Assembly: GCA_009705035.1 (NCBI GenBank)
Contig: WLDB01000002.1
Coordinates: forward strand, 1-54,642
Length of the DNA: 54,642 nt
Direction: 5' to 3'
DNA from: Actinomycetota bacterium
Lineage (GTDB): Bacteria; Actinomycetota; Actinomycetes; Nanopelagicales; Nanopelagicaceae
Part shown: piece by piece, positions 1 to 9,830 of the stretch
How the letters are laid out: the number at the start of each line of letters is the position of its first letter
How positions within the stretch are numbered: the stretch's first letter is position 1
Translations under genes and position numbers: made by a program
Notes under the pieces: model-generated
Database searches by the model: none
What the model was told of the DNA's origin: nothing
Seen by the model: only the letters and a program-made list of their open reading frames with translations

Positions 1-228
1 ATTCTCACGGCTACACCAGACCTCAATGCGACTTTCCCTGCAGCCGCTGCGAGAGAGATAGGGTTCGAGAGCGTCCCGTTGCTCTGTGCTGTGGAAATTG
101 ATGTTCCAGGGGCGCTACCTAGGGTTATTCGGGCTATGGTCACCGTAAATACTGAGCTTAAAATCGATGAAATTTCGCACGTTTACCTAGGCGGAGCAAA
201 GGCGCTTCGCAAAGATATAGCCCAATGA
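1..228 (+). CDS. aroH: Chorismate mutase, AroH type (C-terminal part, truncated by window start)
   Basis: Frame 1 is open from base 1 to TGA at 226-228; the translation ILTATPDLNATFPAAAAREIGFESVPLLCAVEIDVPGALPRVIRAMVTVNTE...VYLGGAKALRKD matches AroH-family C-termini; it overlaps tyrA by ATGA. Confidence 0.85.
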   Translation: MLTATPDLNATFPAAAAREIGFESVPLLCAVEIDVPGALPRVIRAMVTVNTELKIDEISHVYLGGAKALRKDIAQ

Positions 229-1307
229 GCGGCATAGATAGCTCTCTGAAGCACGTTCGAATTGTAGGTTCGGGTCTTATAGGATCCTCAATAGGCTTAG
301 CGCTTCGGTCACACGGTGTGAGCGTCACGATGGTTGATATCGATAGAGCAGCGCAAGCGCTGGCTGTCGATTTAATGGGTGGCTCTGCTGCTTCGGGCGA
401 TAAAGAAGACCAGGTTGATCTTGTAGTGATAGCGGTCCCTGCCTCATCACTAGTTGAGGTCATTGAGAGCGAGTTTGCACTAAATCTCAACTCAACATTT
501 ATGGATGTAGCCTCAATAAAGAGTAAACCTAAGAATGATGTATCCAAATCTGATCTTCCCCTCTCTCGTTTTCTGCCTTCCCACCCAATGGCAGGTCGCG
601 AAATTGGTGGCCCGGAATCCGCCCGCGGCGATCTTTTTCAAGGATGTATCTGGGCCTATGACCCTATGGGCGTTGAGGAGAAATCGCTCACACTTGGACT
701 AGAACTCATCGCTCTATGTGGGGCGACTGCATTACCAATCGACTCAAGCGAACATGATCAGGCCGTTGCTCTTGCCTCTCATCTTCCCCAGGCAGTATCG
801 ACTCTGCTTGCAAGACAATTAATGGGCGCAAAAGATACGCACCTCGAACTTGCCGGGGGAGGGCTGCGCGATACAACCAGAATCGCCGCATCATCACCGG
901 CTCTATGGAGCGAGATTTTGGGTTCGAATGCCACGGCGCTACGGCCGCTTCTATTAAATCTGCAAAAAGATCTTTCAGCGCTTATTGAAAACTTAGAAGA
1001 CCCATCCTTCCTCACAAGTTTTATGGAGGGTGGAAACCAAGGGCGAGCTCGCATCCCAGGTAAACATGGAGGCGCTTCGAGAAGTTATACCTACCTCCCG
1101 GTCGTTATCGAGGATAAACCCGGACAGCTGGCAGCGCTCTTTGAGGAGTGCGCCCAAGCTGGCGTTAACGTCGAGGATTTAACTATCGAGCATTCACCTG
1201 AACAATTTACAGGATTGATCACTCTTGCTCTTTCTCATGATGATGCCGCAAAGCTATTTTCACATCTTGAGAGAAATGGATGGAAGGTTCACGCACCACG
1301 TAAATAG
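225..1307 (+). CDS. tyrA: Prephenate dehydrogenase with C-terminal ACT domain
   Basis: N-terminal Rossmann motif IVGSGLIGSSIGLAL, HPMAGRE motif, C-terminal ACT-like VVIEDKPGQLAALFEECAQAGVNVEDLTIEHS; 4-bp overlap with aroH. Confidence 0.9.
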   Translation: MSGIDSSLKHVRIVGSGLIGSSIGLALRSHGVSVTMVDIDRAAQALAVDLMGGSAASGDKEDQVDLVVIAVPASSLVEVIESEFALNLNSTFMDVASIKSKPKNDVSKSDLPLSRFLPSHPMAGREIGGPESARGDLFQGCIWAYDPMGVEEKSLTLGLELIALCGATALPIDSSEHDQAVALASHLPQAVSTLLARQLMGAKDTHLELAGGGLRDTTRIAASSPALWSEILGSNATALRPLLLNLQKDLSALIENLEDPSFLTSFMEGGNQGRARIPGKHGGASRSYTYLPVVIEDKPGQLAALFEECAQAGVNVEDLTIEHSPEQFTGLITLALSHDDAAKLFSHLERNGWKVHAPRK

Positions 1308-1366
1308 GTTGAAGAGAACTAAGAGATAATGAACTAATCAATTTTTAGAGAAAGGTTGGGCTACCG

Positions 1367-3334
1367 ATGATAGTTGTTGCACTCGATGGCCCAAGTGGCT
1401 CGGGAAAATCCAGTACTGCAAAAGGAATAGCGATACGAGCAGGGTGGAACTATTTAGATACCGGCGCGCTCTATCGCGCAGTAGCTCTCATTGCCCTTGA
1501 GATAAAGAGCGATGAACCTAAAGATATTTTTGCATATCTCGCACTGAATCGAATTTCATTTAATGCAGATCCTAAGAAGCCGATTATTTCAATTGGTGCT
1601 CGCGACATTTCCACCGAGATTCGTTCAATGGATGTGACAGCAAAAGTTTCGCAGATAAGTGCACTTATCGACATTCGTAAAGAGCTTCTCAATATTCAGC
1701 GCATGATTATTGAAAGCGCCGATAAAGGGATAGTTGTTGAAGGCCGCGATATCGGAACAGTCGTCTACCCTGATGCAGCGCTCAAGATTTATCTCACCGC
1801 TGATATTAACGCTCGTACCTCTCGACGAGAGGAAGAGATAACAGATGAAACAATCTCGCGTGCGCAGGTTGCCGAGTCACTTGAGTCGCGAGACCTACTT
1901 GATTCGACTCGCGTGGTTTCGCCGCTCTTGCCAGCATCTGATGCTGTGCATATTGACTCGACCGATATCACTTTAGAAGAAACAATCGAAAGAATCTGGG
2001 AGCTTCTCAAGGAACGCTCACTACTTGGCTTGCCCATCGTGGCAATTTTGGGCCGCCCAAATGTCGGAAAATCAACGCTCATCAACCGTTTCATTGGTCG
2101 GCGTGAAGCAATTGTTGAAGATACCCCTGGCGTAACTCGCGATCGTGTTCAATACGAATGCGAATGGGGCGGCCGCCGATTTATGGTTATGGATACCGGG
2201 GGATGGGAATCTAAACCCGATGGAATTTCAATCGCGATTACCGCAGGCGCGGAACTTGCAATGGAAGAAGCAGATATTCTCGCATTTGTAGTCGATGCAC
2301 AGGTAGGTGCGCTCGACGAAGATGATGTCATGGTGCAAGAGTTACGCAAGGCGAAGAAGCCAACAATTTTGATTGCAAATAAAGTTGATGGAGATCAAGA
2401 TGAATCAGATGCGCACGCACTGTGGAATCTCGGATTGGGAGAACCTCACTTTGTTTCAGGTCTTCATGGAAGAGGAAGTGGTGATTTACTTGATGCTATT
2501 ACCAAGGTTCTTCCTGAAGTTGGACGAGCTCAAGTTCAAGATGGTTATCGACGTATTGCTCTAATTGGTCGCCCCAACGTTGGAAAGTCCAGTCTGCTCA
2601 ATGCACTTGCGGGGGAGAACCGTTCGATTGTTGATGATGTTGCCGGCACGACTCGAGATCCAGTTGACTCACTGATAGAAATTGGTGATCAGATTTGGCG
2701 ATTTGTAGATACGGCAGGTATCAAGAAGCGCGCTAATCAAGCATCCGGTACCGATTACTACGCAACACTTCGCACACAGACTGCGCTTGAACGCTCAGAA
2801 TGTGTTGCTCTCGTTCTCGATGCATCAGAACCAATCACCGAACAAGATTTACGAATTGTTTCAATGGTTGAAGATTCTGGTAAAGCGATGGTCCTCGTTC
2901 TTAATAAATGGGATCTTGTTGATGAAGATCGTCGCGATCAATTAGAGAAAGAGCTTGATCGGCATCTCGGTCATATCGAATGGGTCCAACGTGTAAATGT
3001 CGCCGCAAAGACTGGTTGGCATAGAGATCGACTGGCTCCGGCACTTCGCACCGCGCTTTCATCATGGGAGAAGAGAGTTCCGACCTCGAAGCTCAATTCA
3101 TTCCTCGGCGCTCTCATTGGTGCCACTCCACCGCCCGTTCGTGGTGGCAAACAACCTCGCGTTTACTACGCGACTCAGGCAGGAATCGCGCCACCGAAAT
3201 TTGTCGTCTTCTCATCTGGTTGGATTGAACCCTCTTACCGTCGATTTATCGAAAGACGCCTGCGCGAAGAGTTCGGCTTTCCAGGAACACCGGTTCAGGT
3301 AGCCATCCGAGTGAAGGAGCGCGAGAAGGAGTGA
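1367..3334 (+). CDS. cmk-der: Bifunctional cytidylate kinase / GTPase Der (fusion)
   Basis: Single 655-aa ORF: N-terminal CMP kinase (ALDGPSGSGKSSTAKGIA, VEGRDIGTVVYPDA), then two Era-like GTPase domains (AILGRPNVGKSTLINR and ALIGRPNVGKSSLLNAL). Confidence 0.95.
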   Translation: MIVVALDGPSGSGKSSTAKGIAIRAGWNYLDTGALYRAVALIALEIKSDEPKDIFAYLALNRISFNADPKKPIISIGARDISTEIRSMDVTAKVSQISALIDIRKELLNIQRMIIESADKGIVVEGRDIGTVVYPDAALKIYLTADINARTSRREEEITDETISRAQVAESLESRDLLDSTRVVSPLLPASDAVHIDSTDITLEETIERIWELLKERSLLGLPIVAILGRPNVGKSTLINRFIGRREAIVEDTPGVTRDRVQYECEWGGRRFMVMDTGGWESKPDGISIAITAGAELAMEEADILAFVVDAQVGALDEDDVMVQELRKAKKPTILIANKVDGDQDESDAHALWNLGLGEPHFVSGLHGRGSGDLLDAITKVLPEVGRAQVQDGYRRIALIGRPNVGKSSLLNALAGENRSIVDDVAGTTRDPVDSLIEIGDQIWRFVDTAGIKKRANQASGTDYYATLRTQTALERSECVALVLDASEPITEQDLRIVSMVEDSGKAMVLVLNKWDLVDEDRRDQLEKELDRHLGHIEWVQRVNVAAKTGWHRDRLAPALRTALSSWEKRVPTSKLNSFLGALIGATPPPVRGGKQPRVYYATQAGIAPPKFVVFSSGWIEPSYRRFIERRLREEFGFPGTPVQVAIRVKEREKE

Positions 3335-3891
3335 GGCAGTATCTGACGGTTCCAAATGCCTTGACTGCCCTTCGTGGCCTGGGAGTTCCGCTCTTTATCT
3401 GGCTAGCACTCGTCATAGAGGCAGATGGTTGGGCGATTCTGGTCCTGGCTATCGGGGGAGTAACCGATTATCTAGATGGCAAATTAGCGCGAGCGTGGAA
3501 TCAGACCTCGCGCTTTGGTGAACTCGCAGATCCGGCAATCGATCGCTTATATATCGTTGCAACCTTAATTGTTCTCTATCTTCGCCAAGCCCTGCCGCTC
3601 TGGGTGATTGTGACGCTGATAGCTCGCGACCTGGCGCTAGCAGTTGTGACGATTGCGCTGAAGCGAAAGTCTCTACCTCCACTTCAGGTCACATATCTCG
3701 GCAAGGCGGCAACTTTCAATCTTCTCTACGCATTTCCTTTCTTGTTACTCGCGCTCTCAGATTCATGGGCTGGAGAAATGGCCTTTGTATTTGGATGGGC
3801 ATTTACGATTTGGGGAATCTTCCTGTATCTAGCAACAGGGGTTACTTATCTACGAACTGCCTTACGCGCGATTAACTCATCTGGGTATTAG
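3331..3891 (+). CDS. CDP-alcohol phosphatidyltransferase family protein (PgsA-like)
   Basis: The motif GGVTDYLDGKLARAWNQTSRFGELADPAIDRL is close to the CDP-OH-P signature DG(x2)AR(x8)G(x3)D(x3)D; 4-bp GTGA overlap with der. Confidence 0.85.
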   Translation: MRQYLTVPNALTALRGLGVPLFIWLALVIEADGWAILVLAIGGVTDYLDGKLARAWNQTSRFGELADPAIDRLYIVATLIVLYLRQALPLWVIVTLIARDLALAVVTIALKRKSLPPLQVTYLGKAATFNLLYAFPFLLLALSDSWAGEMAFVFGWAFTIWGIFLYLATGVTYLRTALRAINSSGY

Positions 3892-3892
3892 A

Positions 3893-3954
3893 GTGCACCC
3901 ACCACTAGGTGCACCGCCCACTTGGTACACCCACCACTAGGTGCTCGTTCATAG
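3893..3954 (+). repeat. 16-bp tandem direct repeat, 3 near-identical copies plus a degenerate fourth, upstream of gcvH
   Basis: GTGCACCCACCACTAG (3893-3908), GTGCACCGCCCACTTG (3909-3924), GTACACCCACCACTAG (3925-3940), GTGCTCGTTCATAG (3941-3954). Confidence 0.85.
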
Positions 3955-3966
3955 TTAGGTTGAACC

Positions 3967-4347
3967 ATGTCTAATATTCCGCATGATCTTAATTACACAA
4001 AAGAGCACGAATGGGTAGCTCCAACATCTGAGAGCTCAGTTATTCGCATGGGTATAACTGACTTTGCACAGAGCGCGCTCGGAGATATTGTCTACGTTCA
4101 AATGCCCAAGGTAGGCGAGAGCGTTACAGGGGATAAAGTATGCGGAGAAGTTGAATCCACAAAGAGCGTCTCAGAAATTTTCTCACCAGTCACCGGAACC
4201 GTTTCAGCGGTCAATTCTGAACTTACATCTGCACCGGAGCTATTGAACTCAGATCCATATGGAGCAGGTTGGCTTATCGAAATTACGGTTACCGATACAC
4301 CTACACCCTTACTCACGGCTGCGCAATATTTAGAGCTAACGTCTTAA
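3967..4347 (+). CDS. gcvH: Glycine cleavage system protein H
   Basis: Lipoyl-domain sequence HDLNYTKEHEWV...GDKVCGEVESTKSVSEIFSPVTGTVSAVN...LLNSDPYGAGWLIEI. Confidence 0.95.
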   Translation: MSNIPHDLNYTKEHEWVAPTSESSVIRMGITDFAQSALGDIVYVQMPKVGESVTGDKVCGEVESTKSVSEIFSPVTGTVSAVNSELTSAPELLNSDPYGAGWLIEITVTDTPTPLLTAAQYLELTS

Positions 4348-4384
4348 TTTGGAACGGAGTTCTCGACTCCTGCGCCAGCAACGA

Positions 4385-4413
4385 TTGACCTGCCCTCTGG
4401 CTTGATTTATTAA
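4385..4413 (+). promoter_or_regulatory. Candidate sigma70-type promoter for the FHA/MerR operon
   Basis: TTGACC (4385-4390), 17-nt spacer, TATTAA (4408-4413), upstream of the palindrome at 4438-4454. Confidence 0.4.
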
Positions 4414-4437
4414 TTACAACTCTCTACTGTCAGCCTC

Positions 4438-4454
4438 AGGTTGAAGTTCAACCT
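4438..4454. promoter_or_regulatory. 17-bp perfect inverted repeat AGGTTGAA-G-TTCAACCT, candidate operator
   Basis: Eight-bp perfect arms around one central base, in the garA-ftsR upstream region; two MerR-type regulator genes lie immediately downstream. Confidence 0.65.
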
Positions 4455-4494
4455 CACGGGGCGAGTTTGAGTTGGGATAAGGGAGGGGACGCTG

Positions 4495-4965
4495 ATGGAT
4501 AAGCAAAATAATCTCAGCGAACTCACGACAACCCTGCATCTTGCCCGAGAGAAGCAAGGGCAAGCCCATTCTTCTGCACATCTAGAGAATATTCTGGCAG
4601 AGGCTAACGAAGAAGATGTAAGTGTCTTACGGAAGATCATTAATGGCGATGGGGAAGTGGCGATGATTTATATCCACCGCGGTCCATCTCAGGGCTCGCG
4701 TTACTTGATTACCTCAGAGGGAGCAAGTATCGGACGAGCTGCATCCAATGACATCTTTTTAGATGATGTGACTGTCTCGCGCAAACATGCAGAGATTAAA
4801 GCCTCAGGAAAAACTTTTCACTTCACTGATTTGGGAAGCCTCAACGGCTCCTATATCAACAACGTTCAATGCACGAAGCACCATCTTCAATCTGGGGATG
4901 AGATTCAAATTGGTAAATATCACATGCTCTTTATCGGGGCACAGCAACTAACAGGGGAGAAATAA
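4495..4965 (+). CDS. garA: FHA domain protein, GarA-like
   Basis: FHA core GASIGRAASNDIFLDDVTVSRKHAEIK...DLGSLNGSYINN...GDEIQIGKYHMLFI; gene order gcvH-FHA-MerR as in mycobacteria. Confidence 0.85.
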   Translation: MDKQNNLSELTTTLHLAREKQGQAHSSAHLENILAEANEEDVSVLRKIINGDGEVAMIYIHRGPSQGSRYLITSEGASIGRAASNDIFLDDVTVSRKHAEIKASGKTFHFTDLGSLNGSYINNVQCTKHHLQSGDEIQIGKYHMLFIGAQQLTGEK

Positions 4966-5685
4966 GTGAGTGTTCCAGCACGCGCATATCTAAGTATCGG
5001 TGAAGTCCTTTCAAAGTTACGTGGTGATTTTCCGGATATCACAATCTCAAAGATTCGCTTTCTCGAATCTGAGGGTTTGATCGAACCGCAGCGAACACCT
5101 TCCGGATATCGCAAATTCACAAGTCGCGATCTCGATAGATTGCGTTATGTACTTATGGCGCAGCGTGATCAGTACCTCCCGCTAAGAGTTATTAAAGAGA
5201 ATCTCGATGCCCTTGATCGAGGTTTAGAGCCAACTGCCAATGGAATCGCAGCCCCACGAGTAACCCTTGGAATCGCGACAATCGACGGAGAAATCGCCCC
5301 TGCAAACTTCGCTGAACAATCTGAGATGCGCCTTTCTCGCGAAGAGCTACTTAGCGCTTCAGCTCTCTCTGAAGCTCAATTAGTTGAACTTGAATCTTTC
5401 GGATTAATCACCCTTCGTGGTCGTCATTACGATGCAGATGCGCTAGCTGTAGCTAAGGCAGTTGCTGAGATGGCTGCCTTTGGTATCGAAGCCCGTCACC
5501 TTCGATCATTTAAAACTGCCGCAGATCGCGAGATTGGATTAATCGAGCAGGTAATCACGCCATTTACTCGCCAAAAATCTAGCGAAGCAAAAGCTAGAGC
5601 AGAGGAAGTTCAGAAGGAGATGGCGGCTCTCTCAGTTCGTCTTCACTCATCTCTTGTTCGCAGTGGTCTTAACCGCCCTCGTTAG
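4966..5685 (+). CDS. ftsR: MerR-family transcriptional regulator, FtsR/Rv1828-like
   Basis: YLSIGEVLSKLRGDFPDITISKIRFLESEGLIEPQRTPSGYRKFTSRDLDRLRYVL is a MerR HTH; position after the FHA gene. Confidence 0.85.
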   Translation: MSVPARAYLSIGEVLSKLRGDFPDITISKIRFLESEGLIEPQRTPSGYRKFTSRDLDRLRYVLMAQRDQYLPLRVIKENLDALDRGLEPTANGIAAPRVTLGIATIDGEIAPANFAEQSEMRLSREELLSASALSEAQLVELESFGLITLRGRHYDADALAVAKAVAEMAAFGIEARHLRSFKTAADREIGLIEQVITPFTRQKSSEAKARAEEVQKEMAALSVRLHSSLVRSGLNRPR

Positions 5686-5705
5686 AGTGGCGACGAGTAA
5701 GTTTG

Positions 5706-6206
5706 ATGTTTATTCCAGTAGAGGTTGTCGGCGTTCGAATTGAGATGCCTTCTAACCAACCGATCCTCTTACTCAAAGAGATTGAGGGCAGCAAATTCTT
5801 GCCAATCTGGATTGGAAGTAACGAGGCAAATGCCATCGCCTTTGCTCAACAAGGACTCAATCCATCACGGCCCCTAACGCACGATCTCATCTCAGATTTA
5901 CTTGACCGAACTGGCGTTATTCTGACCGCAGTTCATATCACCTCTCTCGAGGATGGCATCTTCTACGCAGAACTCATTCTCAGAGATGAAACATCTCCGC
6001 TTGCGCCGCTCTCATGCCGTCCTTCTGATGCAGTCGCCATCGCCCTACGATGCAAGAGCAATATATTGGTCGACCTCGAACTCCTGGAGAGCGCTGGGAT
6101 AGAGATCCCTGAAGGGGTAATCCCTGGCCAATCGGGCGAGGGTCTCGATGAGGTAGAGGCCTTTAGAGAGTTTCTTGATCAGATAAACCCCGAGGACTTT
6201 GCGTAG
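5706..6206 (+). CDS. Bifunctional nuclease family protein (DUF151-like, Rv1829-like)
   Basis: VEVVGVRIEMPSNQPILLLKEIEGSKFLPIWIGSNEANAIAFAQQG...RPLTHDLISDLL; either TTG 5703 or ATG 5706 could be the start. Confidence 0.85.
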   Translation: MFIPVEVVGVRIEMPSNQPILLLKEIEGSKFLPIWIGSNEANAIAFAQQGLNPSRPLTHDLISDLLDRTGVILTAVHITSLEDGIFYAELILRDETSPLAPLSCRPSDAVAIALRCKSNILVDLELLESAGIEIPEGVIPGQSGEGLDEVEAFREFLDQINPEDFA

Positions 6207-6279
6207 AAGCTTCCATGGCCGGTTTAATGAGCTCAAAACCTTCAACCTCAAGTAGAGCTTTGGAGCGTGTCGCTCATCG

Positions 6280-6873
6280 ATGGCGAGAGCGATGTCGCGT
6301 AAATTACGAGTATTACGCGCCAACCCCTGGGTGCGACTCTTTGAAAGCGAGCCCCCTCTCGTGAACGAAAATCAACTTCAGATTGGCTACCGCGGAGCAA
6401 CAGCATGCTCTGCTGCAGGCATCACATATCGTCAACTCGATTATTGGGCTCGTACTGGATTGGTTGAACCATCAATTAGAACTGCACATGGATCAGGGTC
6501 AGCACGTCTCTATGGCTTCAGAGATATTCTCGTATTAAAAATTGTTAAGCGTCTTCTCGATGCTGGCGTATCCCTTCAGAATATTCGTACCGCGGTCGAT
6601 CATCTTCGCAAGAGGGGAGTCGTCGAACTCGAACGCATCACTTTGATGAGTGATGGATCATCTATTTACGAGTGCGCCAGCGCTGATGAAATCATCGACT
6701 TACTTGCCGGCGGCCAAGGAGTATTTGGTATTGCCGTAGGCAAGGTTTGGCATGAGGTTGAGGGTTCGCTATCAGTCCTCCAAGGTGAACTCTTCACCGA
6801 GGATCAAGAACTTGAAACACGTGTCCAAGGTAACGATGAATTATCGTTGCGGCGCAAAGCAAAAGGGGCCTAA
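6280..6873 (+). CDS. MerR-family transcriptional regulator (Rv1830-like); true start may be downstream of 6280
   Basis: AGITYRQLDYWARTGLVEPSIRTAHGSGSARLYGFRDILVLKIVKRLLDAGVSLQNIRTAV is a MerR HTH. Confidence 0.85.
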   Translation: MARAMSRKLRVLRANPWVRLFESEPPLVNENQLQIGYRGATACSAAGITYRQLDYWARTGLVEPSIRTAHGSGSARLYGFRDILVLKIVKRLLDAGVSLQNIRTAVDHLRKRGVVELERITLMSDGSSIYECASADEIIDLLAGGQGVFGIAVGKVWHEVEGSLSVLQGELFTEDQELETRVQGNDELSLRRKAKGA

Positions 6874-6940
6874 AAACCCGCTCTGGCGGTATTCACAGAA
6901 TATATTGCACCCTCGCATCTTTTAGTACAGGGGGTCTTCG

Positions 6941-9799
6941 GTGGAACGTATATTCCAAGACCGCCATATTGGACCTACAAGTCACGACGAAAGCCAGATG
7001 TTGGCTCATTTGGGCTATTCAGATCTTGAGTCATTTATCGCCGATGTAGTACCCGCCAATATAGCTATCGACAGCCACCTTAAGAATTCACTTGATTTTG
7101 CAAAGAGCGAAATTGAGGTGATTGCCGAACTTCGTGCGATTGCTTCTGAAAATAAAGTTTTTCGTTCTTTAATCGGCACTGGGTATTACGGAACTATTGT
7201 TCCACCGGTTATTAAGAGAAATGTTCTCGAGAACCCTTCCTGGTATACCGCTTATACGCCATATCAACCCGAGATTTCGCAAGGTCGACTTGAGGCGCTC
7301 TTTGCCTTTCAGACAATGATTTGCGAATTAACTGGACTTGATATCTCAAATGCTTCAATGCTTGATGAATCAACTGCCGCCGCCGAAGCGATGACACTCG
7401 CACGACGTTCATCAAAATTACCTGATGACGCTCACTTTTTAATGGATATGAATATTCACCCGCAAACGAAGGCGGTTATTGCTACACGTGCAAAACCCCT
7501 TGGCATCTCAGTTATCGAAGTTAATGCAAGCGATATTGCAATTAGCGGTTATCCGGATGGGTACTTCGCAATAATCGTTCAATATCCAGATACAACTGGA
7601 GAGATTAAAGATTATGAAACGCTTACAGAGAGAGCGCATTTAGATGGCGCTCTTGTAATTGCCGCAGCAGATCTCTTATCTCTGACCTTATTGAAACCAC
7701 CGGGGGAGTGGGGCGCCGACATTTCAGTTGGAACCTCACAACGCTTTGGTGTGCCTATGGGTTTTGGAGGTCCGCATGCCGGTTTCTTAGCTGTACGAAA
7801 TGGGTTAGAGCGATCAATGCCAGGTCGATTAGTTGGTCAGAGTATTGATAGCACAGGACTTCCAGCATTCCGTCTAGCATTGCAGACTCGTGAACAACAC
7901 ATCAGACGAGATAAAGCGACTTCAAATATTTGTACCGCTCAGGTATTGCTTGCAAATATGAGCGCCTTCTACGCAATGTGGCATGGACCCGATGGACTTA
8001 AATCAATTGCAAATCGAGTGCACTCATTCGCATCTCGTTTACAAGGTGCCGCCCTTGCGCAAGGTCGCACGGCAAACCAAAATATTTTCGACACCCTAAC
8101 CATCTCTGTCAGTGATGTAAATAAAGTTAAAGATGATTCTGAAGCTGTATCAATAAACTTCGCTTACCCTGGGGGAGGGGTTGTCAGAATTTCCTTCGAT
8201 GAAGAAAGTACTGAAGATCTTTTCCAGCAGGTACTTGTAATACTTGATCTCTCAGAAGAAAAAAGAGCCGAAAGAGATCTGAACTTTAGCCGTACATCAA
8301 ATTTCCTTACTCATCCTCTCTTCAACATAAATCATTCCGAGACTGCGATGATGCGGTACCTTCGAAATCTTGCCGATAGAGATCTCGCTCTAGATAGAAC
8401 AATGATTCCTTTGGGTTCATGCACGATGAAGCTCAATAGCGTTACTGAAATGGAAGCAGTGACATGGCCTGAATTCTCGGCGCTACATCCCTTCGCCCCA
8501 GCGCAACAAAGTGCGGGTTCTCGTAGATTAATCGACCAGCTTTCTCAGTGGCTCACAACTATCACTGGTTATGACGCAGTATCGCTTCAGCCAAATGCCG
8601 GTAGTCAGGGTGAATTTGCTGGTTTACTAGCTATTCGAAATTATCACGATTCTCGAGGGGATTCCAAGCGCAACATCTGCTTGATTCCATCAAGTGCCCA
8701 CGGTACTAACGCCGCTAGCGCAGTTATGGCAGGAATGAAGGTCGTCGTTATCGAATGCGACGCCGATGGCAATGTTTCGGTAGCTGATATCGAAGCGAAA
8801 ATAGCACAGTACACAGATACTTTGGCAGCGCTCATGATCACATATCCGAGTACCCACGGGGTCTTTGAGAGTGCGGTATCGCAGATATGCGAATTGATTC
8901 ATAACGCGGGCGGTCAGGTGTACGTCGATGGAGCAAATCTCAATGCACTAGTTGGCGTTGCACAACCAGGAAAATTCGGCGCTGATGTCTCTCACTTAAA
9001 CCTTCATAAAACATTTGCGATTCCACACGGAGGCGGGGGACCGGGGGTAGGTCCAGTTATTGCGCGAGCGCATTTGGCACCTTTCTTACCTAACCATCCA
9101 CTCGATATAACTGCAGGGCCAGCATCTGGGCCCGGTCCTGTCTCTGCTGCACCATTTGGTTCTGCCAGCATCTTGCCGATTTCCTGGGCCTATATTCGAT
9201 TGCTCGGGGGAGCCGGATTAACTAGAGCGACACAGATTGCAATATTGTCGGCAAATTACATCGCATCTCGCTTGCAAAGTTCGTATCCAATTCTCTACAC
9301 AGGACAGAATCAACGAGTAGCTCACGAGTGCATCTTGGATATTCGAGAGATAACAAAGGTTTCTGGTATAGGTGTAGATGACATAGCTAAACGGTTAATG
9401 GATTATGGCTTCCATGCACCGACCATGTCTTTTCCGGTAGCCGGAACTCTCATGATTGAACCGACAGAGTCCGAGGACATTCGAGAGATAGAACGCTTTA
9501 TCGATGCCATGATTGCAATCCGAGGCGAAATTGAGGAGATTATCAGAGGCGAGATTTCAGTCGATGACTCACCCCTTCGCCATGCGCCACATACTGCGAT
9601 TTCTGTCTCCTCGACGATCTGGGATCGAAGCTATAGCCGCGAAATAGGGGGTTATCCCAAGGCTTTGCAGGGCTATATCGAGGGCGAAATCATTGGTTCT
9701 CGAATGAAGTACTGGCCACCGGTATCTCGCATTGATGGCGCTCATGGGGATAGAAACCTCATCTGCGCCTGCACCCCGGTCAGCGACTACGCCCAGTAG
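6941..9799 (+). CDS. gcvP: Glycine dehydrogenase (aminomethyl-transferring), P protein
   Basis: 952 aa; RHIGP N-terminus, [40 protein letters not shown]-lysine region [21 protein letters not shown] start. Confidence 0.95.
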   Translation: MERIFQDRHIGPTSHDESQMLAHLGYSDLESFIADVVPANIAIDSHLKNSLDFAKSEIEVIAELRAIASENKVFRSLIGTGYYGTIVPPVIKRNVLENPSWYTAYTPYQPEISQGRLEALFAFQTMICELTGLDISNASMLDESTAAAEAMTLARRSSKLPDDAHFLMDMNIHPQTKAVIATRAKPLGISVIEVNASDIAISGYPDGYFAIIVQYPDTTGEIKDYETLTERAHLDGALVIAAADLLSLTLLKPPGEWGADISVGTSQRFGVPMGFGGPHAGFLAVRNGLERSMPGRLVGQSIDSTGLPAFRLALQTREQHIRRDKATSNICTAQVLLANMSAFYAMWHGPDGLKSIANRVHSFASRLQGAALAQGRTANQNIFDTLTISVSDVNKVKDDSEAVSINFAYPGGGVVRISFDEESTEDLFQQVLVILDLSEEKRAERDLNFSRTSNFLTHPLFNINHSETAMMRYLRNLADRDLALDRTMIPLGSCTMKLNSVTEMEAVTWPEFSALHPFAPAQQSAGSRRLIDQLSQWLTTITGYDAVSLQPNAGSQGEFAGLLAIRNYHDSRGDSKRNICLIPSSAHGTNAASAVMAGMKVVVIECDADGNVSVADIEAKIAQYTDTLAALMITYPSTHGVFESAVSQICELIHNAGGQVYVDGANLNALVGVAQPGKFGADVSHLNLHKTFAIPHGGGGPGVGPVIARAHLAPFLPNHPLDITAGPASGPGPVSAAPFGSASILPISWAYIRLLGGAGLTRATQIAILSANYIASRLQSSYPILYTGQNQRVAHECILDIREITKVSGIGVDDIAKRLMDYGFHAPTMSFPVAGTLMIEPTESEDIREIERFIDAMIAIRGEIEEIIRGEISVDDSPLRHAPHTAISVSSTIWDRSYSREIGGYPKALQGYIEGEIIGSRMKYWPPVSRIDGAHGDRNLICACTPVSDYAQ

Positions 9800-9830
9800 G
9801 CGCACCTCTGGGGAATGGGCTAAATTCCTC

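Noticed and set aside
158-547. 129-aa minus-strand ORF opposite aroH/tyrA
   Set aside because: Antisense to two recognised genes; its composition is that of a complementary-frame artefact.
6874-6940. Possible glycine riboswitch before gcvP
   Set aside because: The gap is only 67 nt and shows no recognisable tandem aptamer consensus.
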